From: a virus
DNA length: 29,055 nucleotides
Virus record (IMG/VR): IMGVR_UViG_3300012920_000182
Coordinates: 1-29,055 of that record
Direction: 5' to 3' (one strand)
The notes under the pieces are model-generated. The model was not told where the DNA came from and made no database searches. It was given only the letters and a program-made list of their open reading frames with translations. This document shows, in pieces, positions 1 through 8,275 of this stretch; position 1 is the stretch's first letter; every line of letters starts with the position of its first letter. The position numbers were made by a program, and so were the translations under genes.

Positions 1-3000
1 CCTGGCGCCAGGTACAGGGCCACCAGTATTCCTCGATAGCACGGGGCCTCCGCTGTTAAACCCAGGCGCCACGGGCAGACCAAGTGCCGTAAGAATTACA
101 CGGAGAATCAGAGCTTGAATGATTGCCTGGCCAATTTGAATCAAGAGCTGACCGAAGAACTGACGGAATGCGTCCTCTGCGCTCTTGGTGCCATTGATCA
201 GATCAGTAATCACATTTGTTGTAAGCTGAGCAAAACCTTGCGCGATCCCCTCAATTAAGTCTCCAGCAGCGTTGGCAACAGTTTCTATAATTAATGGAAC
301 AGTTTCAAATCTTTCTACGAGTGACTGCGTCAGTGCCGAAAAAGGGCCAAGAGCCGCAGTTGAAAGTCTTTCTATTTGAATAAGTTGCTTTTCGGTTTCA
401 ACCAATTGAGTATTAAGTTCTCGAATGTTTCTAGTTGCTGATGTAAACAACTCTGGCTGAGTTTCTGCAATTTTCGTCTGGATTTTTAGTTCATTTAAAA
501 TCTTTTCTCGCTCGGCTTCCAAGAATCTCTGTTGCTCATTCAAAAAAGATGCATCCAGAGCCCTCCCGCCCTCAAACACATCACCCTGAGCAAAAACTGC
601 TGCTTGTTTCAAATCAGTCTTGGGGGCATCAAGTCGTCTCCTGACAAACAGTCCCTCCAAAGTAGTTTGAAAAGCTTGTAGGGCCTCATTTCTTTCCCTT
701 CCAATCTGTGCGATTCTGGCTTCGGCAAGTTTTTGCTGGGCGAGTAGTGCAAGTACTTCCTTAAGTCTCTTGGCCTTTTCCTGAGCAAAAGTGCCTTGTT
801 GTTTTTCGAGTTGTTCAATTTCGATATCGAACTTTCTGATCTCCTGTTTAGCGGCCAATATTTCAGTCTGCCCTTCAAGTTGGAGTTGGAGGTCTCCAAT
901 CCTTTCCTCTTCAAACCGTTGAAGCTGTTCGCCAACCACAAGCGCTTTCTTTAACGCATCCTCTTGATCTTTAAGGATTGCCTCGCCGTCTTCAAAACTG
1001 GCATTTGCCAAATCAGACTGGTCTTCAATTTTTTGCAGGTTCAAAACCAGTTCGTCTAAAATGGCGTTCTGCTGTTGTTGGGTAATGCCCAACTGAGAGA
1101 GTTGAGTTGCCGCACTGGCAGGTATGGCTCGACGATTAGCAAAAATGTCCTGCCTCTGCAAAAAGTTAATGCCAGGGGCCGAAGGAGTCTGCCTTTGCGG
1201 AAGACCTTCGGTTGCTCGATTAATAGTTTCTATAGAACTTGTAGTAACACCAATATCCCTTACAGCCGTTCCGATTTTTTTGAGCTCATCAACGGCAGCA
1301 TTTTCTCGTGCCGCGTTCCTTGCTGTGAGATCATCTTGTGCTGCCTGTTCTCCGGCTCTCAGCAGATCTCGGTTCAAAAGTGGTGCGGCTTCAAGTTCAA
1401 GTATTTTTCTTTCAAGTTCACGTATTGCCAATAAAGGAGTGGTGGATTTCCCCACATTCCGAATGATGTCTAGAAGATTCCCGCCTTGGAACTGGTTGAG
1501 AAGATCGGCGAGATTTAGCCCCCTTTCACTCCTGATCAAATCACTGGGCAAATCTTGGAATCGCTTCTGGACATTATCCACCGTTCTTATTAAACGGGCA
1601 AAGGCCGTGTTGAAATCTTCAAGATCACCAGTGCGTCTCAAAAAAGTTGTACGTCCAGCACCAGCATCTGTTTTGAAGGTTCCTCGGCTTCTTGCGACGG
1701 AATCAAGAATTTCTTCCCTCTCGACCCGAAGTCCTTTAAGGTTATCCTCAAATAGTTTCAGTTGCCTCAATTGTTCGTCAAGAACTGGAATTTCGCGCAA
1801 CGACTCTCTAGTACGTTCTGCGTTTCTCAGTATTGAGTTTATTTCTTCAAGTCTGTCGGAAAGCGCCCGATTAGCGTTTGCAAAAGCAGAAATGCTTAAG
1901 TCATCATCAAAAACCGGAAAACCAGTGCGAGTGGTGCCGATTCGATCGCCTTGTCCCAGTTGAGCGATTTCTTTGAGAACTTCTATAGCCTCGTTTAAAT
2001 CGCCGCGCGCAACAAACCCTCTATCGGGAACCTGCTGTAAGAAATTCTGGGCTGCTGGAGCTATTGGTCCTGGTCCAGTAGTAATACTTTGACCGATAAA
2101 AGCAGCCCTTTCGGCAGCCTGCCTTGCAGAGAGTTGTCGGCTTCTATCTGGAGGGGTGAGAAGGTTGCTGAACCCAAACTGCTGTGCCAGGCCATTAATC
2201 AAATCTGTACCAGCACTCAAGAAGGCAAAAGTAAATTCTTCAATAAAGAAGATAAATGTCTCACCCAAAACGCCAGATACGCTCAGGGCCTCAAACCCAA
2301 ACTGGCTGGCAGCTGTTAAAAATTTGGCTTTTATGACTTCACCGCCTGCAATAAACGCACGCTTCAGGACACCAAGAGATTCTTGGATAACACCGCCCCT
2401 GCCTTGTGACACAGCCCTTTCGACATCAGCAATACGACGTTGGGCATCTGCAGGGGTGATAAGCTCCTGGTCTCTCGCAGACTGAATTCTTAAAATTGCG
2501 TCTCGCCCCTGAGACTGAAGGCCCCTGAGGTTGTCAACGATTCTCTCGATTGGCGTTAAAACATTCTGAAGAAAATCTTTAAACGTCGGGATCAGATTTT
2601 GTGCCAGTTCAACGCCAAGATCTTGGAGATTGACTTTAAGTTTCTGGAATGAGAATGATGCGGTATCAGTGATCAGCTCCACCGCTTTGGCTGCAGATCC
2701 AGCCTTGGTTGAGAACGGAATAAAGAAATCATCAAGTGCCCCGCCCTCGTTTCGGAGCAGCGAGAGAATACCGATGTTTGCACGGATACGTGGGAAGAGT
2801 TCTGCGAGAGCGTCAGCATTGTCTCCAGCCCTAAGTGCCAATTCTGACAAGTACCCAGCCAGCCCATCGTTCTCTCGAAGCCCTTGTGTGCCAAGTTCTG
2901 TAACCAGTTGTCTGGCAACTTCTAGGGATGATCCTGTTGGTCTGAGAACCTTCTGCAAGACGTTACGCAATGCAGTCACTGCTTCTGCAGTTGAAAGACC

Positions 3001-4551
3001 ACCAGTTGAAAGTGCGGCCAGTGCTCCGCCAAGTTCGTCAAGGCCAATGCCAACAGACTCGGCAACTGGAAGAACACGACCAAGCGAGCCAGCCAACTCG
3101 TCTGCCGTTGTTCTGCCGAGCCTAATGGTTGTGAAAAGAGAATCAACCTGTTCAGGTAGTTTGTCGATTTCCCTACCAGTGGTCTGAAAAACACTGACAA
3201 GAAGTTTGGTTGCAGTGCCAAGATCGGTAACACCACCGATCGCAAGTTTGTTTGCCTCTCTCAAGAAGTCAAGAAGCCTGGTCGCCGGAACACCAGCCGA
3301 GATTGCGTCATAGGCGGCTTGAAAGGCAGACTCAAAAGACTGGCCACCTTCTGCGGCCACGTTCCGAATCTCTGTAGATAACTGCGCAAGAGCAGCATCT
3401 CTGCTCGCGGGGTCCGTAAAATCAAAACCGACAGCAATATTTCCCGCGCCACCCTGGCCTTGCAAGAGGGTTGCAATACGAGCAGTCTTCAGTTCAACTT
3501 CCGTGGCAAGTTTGATTGTTTCTTTGAACTGATTGATTACCTTTGTCAAGCCGAAGGCACGTGCAACTGAAGACAGATCCACAAATGCAAACCTGATCGC
3601 ACGAAGACGAGTGATCAAAGTTGGCTTGATTGCATTGCCAAAGCCCTTGCCCAAAAGTTTGAGGCTGGTCCTCAAAACTGGGATTCTTCCGATTATCGCA
3701 ATGGCGGCAGCACGGAAGCCCCGGAACGCAAGAGACGCCTTCTTGGCCTTTTTCGCTGCTTCTTCTTTTTCTTTATTGGCTCTCTTGAGTTTCTTTTCTA
3801 ACTCAAACTCGGCCTGAGAAACAATCTTGGCTGCCCCGCCCAATGCCTTAAGGGACAAAAGAATCCTGTCAGCATTTTTCCTGGCAGTCTTGAGAATGCC
3901 GGCCAACTCTTTAAGTTTGGAAGGATCAAGAGTTTTAAGGGCCTCATTGACCTCGGCCATTGACGCCTTGATTTGCGTGGAGAATTCTTGAAGTTTAGGA
4001 ATGAACGCTTCAAGAGTTTTAAGAGTCTTATCGACGTTAGGGGCTTTGGATGCCCGCTTGGGGGCTGCAGTAATCGACCGGAGAGCCGACGCAGCTTCCT
4101 TCAAACTATCCAGTCTCTTTGGGTCAACCGCGTCGATATTGACCTTGATCTTGGGTAAATCCTTACCCTTGTCGGCAATCGACTTGATTGCGTTTGATGC
4201 CTGGGTAAAACCAGTGGCCGTGTCGAATACAACCTTGATAGGGTTGTTTTGATATGCCTCTTTCAGCTGAGTAAGCTTCTCGCCCTTCAGCCTGTTGATC
4301 TTGCCAAGAGCACTCTTGTTGTCGATCTCAATTTTGATCGGGTTTGAAGCGAAAGCAGTTTGAAGCTGCTGAAGTTTCTGCTTCTTAATAAAATCAAGTT
4401 TGCCCAGAGCGCTCTTATTGTCGATGACAATCTTGAGCCTAGTCTTGTCAAAAACCGCTTGGGCTCGGACAAGAGATTGCTGTATTCGCTTGATACCCTT
4501 TGAGAACTGGTCATCAAGTGTAATTTTTACTCTTGCGTCACCCTTAGCCAT
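1..4551 (-). CDS. Tail tape measure protein (C-terminus cut by window edge)
   Basis: An open frame runs from an ATG at 4551 to base 1, 1517 codons with no stop in the many stretches I translated. It sets tail length and is injected through the tail tube. The N-terminus carries three 33-residue repeats (Asp-Asn-Lys-Ser-Ala-Leu-Gly-Lys at residues 44-51 and 77-84, a decayed third copy around Asp110). A TP901-type tape-measure core follows (plus coordinates about 2640-3250, with a Leu-Ala-Ala-Leu-Ser-Thr-Gly-Gly-Leu signature), then long Glu/Gln/Arg-rich coiled coil (about 400-1900). The visible C-terminal end has a hydrophobic helix followed by two Gly-Gly-Pro-Val motifs, as in lambda-type tape measures. 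It starts 8 nt inside the end of the T-frame chaperone reading. At about 0.15 nm per residue the tail would exceed roughly 225 nm (inference). Plus-strand frames here, including a 279-codon one at 1124-1963, are shadows. Confidence 0.93.
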   Translation of the reverse strand, partial: MAKGDARVKITLDDQFSKGIKRIQQSLVRAQAVFDKTRLKIVIDNKSALGKLDFIKKQKLQQLQTAFASNPIKIEIDNKSALGKINRLKGEKLTQLKEAYQNNPIKVVFDTATGFTQASNAIKSIADKGKDLPKIKVNIDAVDPKRLDSLKEAASALRSITAAPKRASKAPNVDKTLKTLEAFIPKLQEFSTQIKASMAEVNEALKTLDPSKLKELAGILKTARKNADRILLSLKALGGAAKIVSQAEFELEKKLKRANKEKEEAAKKAKKASLAFRGFRAAAIAIIGRIPVLRTSLKLLGKGFGNAIKPTLITRLRAIRFAFVDLSSVARAFGLTKVINQFKETIKLATEVELKTARIATLLQGQGGAGNIAVGFDFTDPASRDAALAQLSTEIRNVAAEGGQSFESAFQAAYDAISAGVPATRLLDFLREANKLAIGGVTDLGTATKLLVSVFQTTGREIDKLPEQVDSLFTTIRLGRTTADELAGSLGRVLPVAESVGIGLDELGGALAALSTGGLSTAEAVTALRNVLQKVLRPTGSSLEVARQLVTELGTQGLRENDGLAGYLSELALRAGDNADALAELFPRIRANIGILSLLRNEGGALDDFFIPFSTKAGSAAKAVELITDTASFSFQKLKVNLQDLGVELAQNLIPTFKDFLQNVLTPIERIVDNLRGLQSQGRDAILRIQSARDQELITPADAQRRIADVERAVSQGRGGVIQESLGVLKRAFIAGGEVIKAKFLTAASQFGFEALSVSGVLGETFIFFIEEFTFAFLSAGTDLINGLAQQFGFSNLLTPPDRSRQLSARQAAERAAFIGQSITTGPGPIAPAAQNFLQQVPDRGFVARGDLNEAIEVLKEIAQLGQGDRIGTTRTGFPVFDDDLSISAFANANRALSDRLEEINSILRNAERTRESLREIPVLDEQLRQLKLFEDNLKGLRVEREEILDSVARSRGTFKTDAGAGRTTFLRRTGDLEDFNTAFARLIRTVDNVQKRFQDLPSDLIRSERGLNLADLLNQFQGGNLLDIIRNVGKSTTPLLAIRELERKILELEAAPLLNRDLLRAGEQAAQDDLTARNAARENAAVDELKKIGTAVRDIGVTTSSIETINRATEGLPQRQTPSAPGINFLQRQDIFANRRAIPASAATQLSQLGITQQQQNAILDELVLNLQKIEDQSDLANASFEDGEAILKDQEDALKKALVVGEQLQRFEEERIGDLQLQLEGQTEILAAKQEIRKFDIEIEQLEKQQGTFAQEKAKRLKEVLALLAQQKLAEARIAQIGRERNEALQAFQTTLEGLFVRRRLDAPKTDLKQAAVFAQGDVFEGGRALDASFLNEQQRFLEAEREKILNELKIQTKIAETQPELFTSATRNIRELNTQLVETEKQLIQIERLSTAALGPFSALTQSLVERFETVPLIIETVANAAGDLIEGIAQGFAQLTTNVITDLINGTKSAEDAFRQFFGQLLIQIGQAIIQALILRVILTALGLPVAPGFNSGGPVLSRNTGGPVPGAR

Positions 4552-4834
4552 CTTGAACCTGTTTTACGAGCTTTTGATACTGCCGCCCGCCTTTCTTATC
4601 TAGTAGAGAATACACGCCCAAACGTATAAGTTCGGCTTGCGTCAAAGATTTTCTACTGTCGGTTCCGGCCACTTTTGAGGCAAAAAACCAGAGTTGCTTT
4701 AGGCTGAGTTCGTCGATGTCTCTTCGGCACCATCCAGCTGCGGCGAGGATTCCGTAAGCGATCCCCATAGATTCGGATTCGTCCCCGTGAACCTCTCCAC
4801 CACTTGGTCGATCAAGGTCACCCAGGGTTTCACC
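4544..4834 (-). CDS. Tail assembly chaperone, T part of the G-T frameshift product
   Basis: This frame is open from 4843 to the stop at 4544 and is entered from the G gene by a -1 slip at 4834-4840. The fusion would be 113 residues of G plus 96 residues here, about 209 aa. An internal ATG at 4768 gives a 74-aa reading, but no good ribosome-binding site supports independent translation. The Gly-Trp-Cys-Arg-Arg-Asp-Ile-Asp-Glu-Leu-Ser-Leu segment resembles the Trp-plus-leucine pattern of lambda T-like C-termini. In lambda the T extension recruits the tail tube protein to the tape measure. The tape measure start overlaps its last codons, which fits coupled expression. Function rests on synteny and the frameshift signal rather than on sequence similarity I can measure. 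Confidence 0.82.
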   Translation of the reverse strand, partial: GETLGDLDRPSGGEVHGDESESMGIAYGILAAAGWCRRDIDELSLKQLWFFASKVAGTDSRKSLTQAELIRLGVYSLLDKKGGRQYQKLVKQVQDG

Positions 4835-5172
4835 TTTCCCTCGTCACCAAAGCTTTCGTCAAACCATTCCTTGGCGACAGTAGGGAATACCCAGACTGGG
4901 CAGCGAGGGTCTTGCAAGTCAATCCCATCAACCGAGTCATTAATGACATCCATCAAATCATCGGCGATCAAAGTGATAACGGTGCTGAAAATATCAGCCG
5001 TACCCAGCTCTGACTGAGTTAACTTCTGCAGTGAGTTATTCACGGCGTCTTTGAAGCGACGGAAATGAGCCACAGCCATTGGCCGCACAAGAACACGGAA
5101 TCTATGGCCGTTGATGTCAAGTTCAACAGTACGGCCTGGGAATAAAGTTGCGAGGTCGATTTGTTCTGTCAT
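4699..5172 (-). CDS. Tail assembly chaperone G
   Basis: A 157-aa protein directly upstream of the tape measure gene and downstream of the major tail proteins, the invariant place of tail assembly chaperones in long-tailed phages. Length is close to lambda gpG (140 aa). It begins with a short beta-rich segment (Thr-Val-Glu-Leu-Asp-Ile-Asn-Gly-His-Arg-Phe) followed by predicted helices, the usual architecture of this family. Codons 112-113 (GGA AAG) with the preceding G form a perfect in-phase GGGAAAG heptamer. Ribosomes that do not slip finish 43 codons later with an acidic Ser/Thr tail. It would bind the tape measure during tail assembly and is absent from virions in the lambda paradigm. Confidence 0.88.
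   Translation of the reverse strand: MTEQIDLATLFPGRTVELDINGHRFRVLVRPMAVAHFRRFKDAVNNSLQKLTQSELGTADIFSTVITLIADDLMDVINDSVDGIDLQDPRCPVWVFPTVAKEWFDESFGDEGKVKPWVTLIDQVVERFTGTNPNLWGSLTESSPQLDGAEETSTNSA
4834..4840 (-). promoter_or_regulatory. Programmed -1 frameshift site GGGAAAG
   Basis: On the minus strand the heptamer reads G GGA AAG exactly in the phase of the G gene (codons end at 4840, 4837 and 4834). This is the lambda G/T slippery sequence. The -1 frame is closed by a stop at 4846-4844, just upstream, and open downstream to 4544, so only a slip at or after this point gives a productive G-T fusion. No obvious simple hairpin immediately 3' was identified. Confidence 0.9.
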
Positions 5173-5227
5173 GCGGGCATCTTACTAGGCTGCCAGCAAA
5201 ATTGTGCAAAACTATCGGGTTTCTTTA

Positions 5228-6151
5228 TCAGGTTCCACCATCGTCGCCAGAATCTCCAGAACCCTGTCCGCCAACAAAATTGTTTTGGCCAGGTGAAACT
5301 GAAGGCTGAGTATTCGAAAGTTCCAACATGTGGCCTGCAACTTCCCCATCTGCTGCGTCGATATCCGTCAGAACAGAAACAGTGAAAGAGATAGTAGAAT
5401 AATCTTCTATCTGAAAGTTGGCAGCATTAGGCACGATGCTGCAGCGGAACTTGCGTACAGACTGTCGCTCGCCGTTGTTTCTGGAGAAGAACAAGAAGCC
5501 AGTTCCCTTTTTGGGAGAACCCAACTTCTGCGGCAGAATCTTACGGCCATCCCCATCATTGAGAGCATCCGCTGTACCAGTGATTTGAATCACGTTGCCT
5601 GCAACCACCGAGTTGGTGCCGGTGCTAAAGACACGAAGCAGCCCTCTTTCAAGAGACAAGACTTCGTAGTCTGCAGTATCAGGATTCGTGCCATCATACT
5701 TTTCAAGTGTTGCCGCGCCACCTGTGGTTCTAATTGCAGCTGTGATGGTGAGCAGGTTATAAAGAGCCACACCATTACTAAAGAGTTTGATAACAGCGCC
5801 CGGCTTGAAGTCTGCTTCTGTTACGGTGAACTGTGCATCATTGCTAAGGAGCGTGGTGTCCTGATTCAGTGTGCTTCTGCCATCACCAAACAGGAACAGA
5901 TTCAGGTTGTCCGAAGAGATGTTGTTGCATTCAATCTCATAGGACTCGTTGATGTCAGAGAAGGATTGATCAATCAGGTTCTCTCTGCCGCCATCTGAAT
6001 CTTTGAGATCCAAAGTGGTAGGTTCAAAGTTTGGGCTGATCGTGCCAACCGTTCCGAGGTCAAGGAGGTGAGGGTTGGCCTGCCCGTCTTCCTGAAAATA
6101 GAACCGCGAACCAGCAACCCAAAAGTCCTGGAATCCAACAATACCTGGCAT
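5228..6151 (-). CDS. Major tail protein, copy 2 (downstream paralogue)
   Basis: A 307-aa protein homologous along its N- and C-terminal thirds to the product of the gene 12 nt upstream. Both begin Met-Pro-Gly-Ile/Val-Val-Gly-Phe-Gln-Asp and share Val-Ala-Gly-Ser-Arg-Phe-Tyr-Phe-Gln, the Asn-Leu-Ile-Asp-Gln turn, Phe-Ser-Arg-Asn-Asn-x-Glu-Arg-Gln-Ser-Val-Arg and Ala-Asn-Phe-Gln-Ile-Glu-Asp. The middle (about residues 90-215) has diverged. The C-terminus here is longer and ends in a Gly/Asp-rich tail. Position between the tail terminator and the chaperones assigns the pair as tail tube proteins; no enzymatic motif is present. Which copy builds most of the tube is not decidable from sequence. 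Confidence 0.8.
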   Translation of the reverse strand: MPGIVGFQDFWVAGSRFYFQEDGQANPHLLDLGTVGTISPNFEPTTLDLKDSDGGRENLIDQSFSDINESYEIECNNISSDNLNLFLFGDGRSTLNQDTTLLSNDAQFTVTEADFKPGAVIKLFSNGVALYNLLTITAAIRTTGGAATLEKYDGTNPDTADYEVLSLERGLLRVFSTGTNSVVAGNVIQITGTADALNDGDGRKILPQKLGSPKKGTGFLFFSRNNGERQSVRKFRCSIVPNAANFQIEDYSTISFTVSVLTDIDAADGEVAGHMLELSNTQPSVSPGQNNFVGGQGSGDSGDDGGT

Positions 6152-6163
6152 CTTAGACTCCTA

Positions 6164-7060
6164 TCAACCAGTAGCGCCTTGACCCGGTGAAACAGTGGGC
6201 TCAGAACCTTTGTAGAACACATAGCGACCAGCGGTCTCTGATTCACTGACATCTGAAAGAACGCTGACAGACAGGGTGAACTCAGAGAAATCTTCGATCT
6301 GGAAGTTCGCAGACGAAGGAAGCACCGAGCAATCGAACTCGCGAACCGACTGACGCTCGTTGTTGTTTCTAGAGAAAATCACATAACCCTTGCCACGAAC
6401 CGGAGCGCCAAGGCTTTGAGGCTTGAGCAATCTAGTGTTTGAAGCGTTATAAGTGGTCAAGCCTGTGCCAGCAGAGTGACCAGAGGCAGGACCAACAGCG
6501 TCGCCATTCGCAAGGGTGTTTGTTCCGTTGCTGAAGAATCTGACAAGACCTCGTGAAGTGCTGACGATTTCGTAGTCTGCACTGGTGCTGTTCGTTCCAT
6601 CAAAGGCAACCAGAGAGTTGCCCGACCCGATGGAGGCGTCGACTGAAGCGTACTGCCTGAAGTCAACAGAGCCAATGTTGTAGATGCCCTTTCCAGCGGT
6701 GTCCTTGACCTTCATCAACTTGCCAGGTCCAATTTGAATCTTCTGGACAGAGATTGATGTCGCCTGCGTCATGTTTTCTGGCGGGTCAGCCAAGAACAGG
6801 AACTGCAGGTTTTCTTGGGAAAGGTTCTTTGTGACAACCTCGTAAGTTTCATTGACATCAGAGAATGCCTGGTCAATGAGATTCAAACGACCACCATCGC
6901 CATCCTTCAACTCGAGAACAGTAGGCTCGATTGCGGGCGAAATAGTATTAACCGTGCCCATGTCGAGCAGCGGATAAGTTTCGGTATCAGTTGCGTCTCT
7001 CTGGAAATAGAACCGAGATCCAGCAACCCAAAGATCTTGAAAACCAACAACACCTGGCAT
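6164..7060 (-). CDS. Major tail protein, copy 1 (upstream paralogue)
   Basis: A 298-aa protein, the first of two tandem homologous tail-tube genes. The family signature is the conserved N-terminal block and the C-terminal Gln-Ile-Glu-Asp-Phe strand followed by alternating hydrophobic residues. It ends in a short Pro-Thr-Val-Ser-Pro-Gly-Gln-Gly tail without the acidic extension of its neighbour. It is 22 nt downstream of the tail terminator gene and 12 nt upstream of the paralogue, so both are probably made from one transcript. The assignment rests on gene order between terminator and chaperones. Confidence 0.82.
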   Translation of the reverse strand: MPGVVGFQDLWVAGSRFYFQRDATDTETYPLLDMGTVNTISPAIEPTVLELKDGDGGRLNLIDQAFSDVNETYEVVTKNLSQENLQFLFLADPPENMTQATSISVQKIQIGPGKLMKVKDTAGKGIYNIGSVDFRQYASVDASIGSGNSLVAFDGTNSTSADYEIVSTSRGLVRFFSNGTNTLANGDAVGPASGHSAGTGLTTYNASNTRLLKPQSLGAPVRGKGYVIFSRNNNERQSVREFDCSVLPSSANFQIEDFSEFTLSVSVLSDVSESETAGRYVFYKGSEPTVSPGQGATG

Positions 7061-7082
7061 AAGAAGTTCTCCGTATTAGGTG

Positions 7083-7553
7083 TTAGTATTGTACCGTAAA
7101 ACTGATCATTATTCCCTGAATTGAAAAATCTGTGTTAGTCATTTCTGTGACGTCCACATTCAACAGGTCGAGATTCAGTACCAAAGTGTCTGAGGGAAAC
7201 AGAGGATCAGTAGACTCCATAAACTGACGGAGAATTTGCTCACCGTCAAACACAAGGCCCTCAATCTCGTTGTCGTCAAAGCCGTGGGTCTCATCTGTTT
7301 CTGAGTCCATGATCATGGATTCCATAGGCATTTTCTGCACAAGATCCATAGTGACATTCATCTGCTGCCGAACAGGCTGCAGAATTGTAAATTCAGGCGT
7401 CAAAATCGAAATCGCTTGGCTATGCCTGTGCCAAGGGAACTCGGCCCAGTTGATAGGTCCACGTCTGACGTAGTAGGCACCGCCCCTTTCAGTCTTGCAA
7501 ATGTTTACTAGGCGATCCAGCATTCTGGTACGGACTGATTCTACTTTTGCCAT
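7083..7553 (-). CDS. Tail terminator-like / minor tail protein
   Basis: A 156-aa protein in the slot normally held by the tail terminator (lambda gpU type), which caps the growing tube and joins tail to head. The sequence alternates beta strands and loops, with a mid-protein Gln-Met-Asn-Val-Thr-Met-Asp-Leu strand and a C-terminal Met-Asn/Thr-Asp-Phe-Ser-Ile-Gly-like segment as seen in small tail-completion proteins (Thr-Asn-Thr-Asp-Phe-Ser-Ile-Gln). It is followed by the tail tube genes and preceded, 2 nt away, by the gp10/Z-like gene. No residue-level diagnostic was seen, so the name is by position and size. Confidence 0.6.
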   Translation of the reverse strand: MAKVESVRTRMLDRLVNICKTERGGAYYVRRGPINWAEFPWHRHSQAISILTPEFTILQPVRQQMNVTMDLVQKMPMESMIMDSETDETHGFDDNEIEGLVFDGEQILRQFMESTDPLFPSDTLVLNLDLLNVDVTEMTNTDFSIQGIMISFTVQY

Positions 7554-7555
7554 GG

Positions 7556-8275
7556 TTATCCTCTGATTTTTTCTACAGCCCTGCTTGCTGCTGCTTGGAT
7601 GCGGCTAACAAATATTGGCCTAAATCTAGTGGAAACAGCCTGGAAAGGGTCTCTTTTCTTCAACTTTATTTCGGTCATCAATAGGAAAACAGTTGGAAGA
7701 GTTCTTCTGCTCTTGCTCGGCTTTGAGTTTTCCTTCTTAAGTCGATCCTTATCCACGCCCCTGAAGCGAATGGTCGGGTGGTTTCTGACAGGTATAAAGT
7801 GAATTTCCCCAGGATATTGAGAAATATTTGAGTAAGGAGCAGTAGGGTTCTGCTGCAAAAAGTACTTGCTAGAACCTGATGCTCTAAGACCCCTATCGAC
7901 TGGCACTGCCAAGTGCTTCTTTCGCTTCGGTGTGATTCGAGATCCTTTTTGGTGGGCCTCATAAATTTCGTTCAATCGAGAGGCGCCAGTGCCCGCTTTG
8001 AAAAATCCAATCTCTAACTCCGGCTTTCCAAATCTATCTTTCACGACCTGGAAATCCAAACTTCTTTTCATGGTGCCAGTTCTGCTGCCAAATCTATTTT
8101 GTCCCTGGTTGGAAAAGAACTCGTTCTTCGCCAGCTTGACATACTCTTTGCCAAGTGTTTTCGCTTCTTTTTCGAGCTCTTCCTGGATGGCCTGAATGCC
8201 GTCTTTTACACGGCTTGTGATTTTACTAAGTGGCCCAGTGTCGACAAAACCGACGATTTCAAAAGCGTCAGCCAT
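7556..8275 (-). CDS. HK97 gp10 / lambda Z-like tail completion protein
   Basis: A 239-aa protein with an N-terminal amphipathic helix (about residues 17-52), a Gly-Ser-Arg-Thr-Gly-Thr-Met-Lys-Arg-Ser segment at 63-72 and Ile-Thr-Pro-Lys-Arg-Lys-Lys-His-Leu-Ala-Val-Pro-Val at 114-126. That last pattern is characteristic of neck proteins of the HK97 gp10 and lambda Z type, which complete the tail end that meets the head. The C-terminal region is strongly basic. It overlaps the connector gene upstream by 8 nt and is followed after 2 nt by the terminator-like gene, so it sits in the normal connector-to-tail transition. Confidence 0.72.
   Translation of the reverse strand: MADAFEIVGFVDTGPLSKITSRVKDGIQAIQEELEKEAKTLGKEYVKLAKNEFFSNQGQNRFGSRTGTMKRSLDFQVVKDRFGKPELEIGFFKAGTGASRLNEIYEAHQKGSRITPKRKKHLAVPVDRGLRASGSSKYFLQQNPTAPYSNISQYPGEIHFIPVRNHPTIRFRGVDKDRLKKENSKPSKSRRTLPTVFLLMTEIKLKKRDPFQAVSTRFRPIFVSRIQAAASRAVEKIRG

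Noticed and set aside
1124-1963. 279-codon plus-strand frame, and a 185-codon one at 2630-3187
   Set aside because: Both are antisense shadows of the tape measure gene: Ser/Arg/Leu-rich, no family pattern, while the minus frame shows clear tape-measure features.
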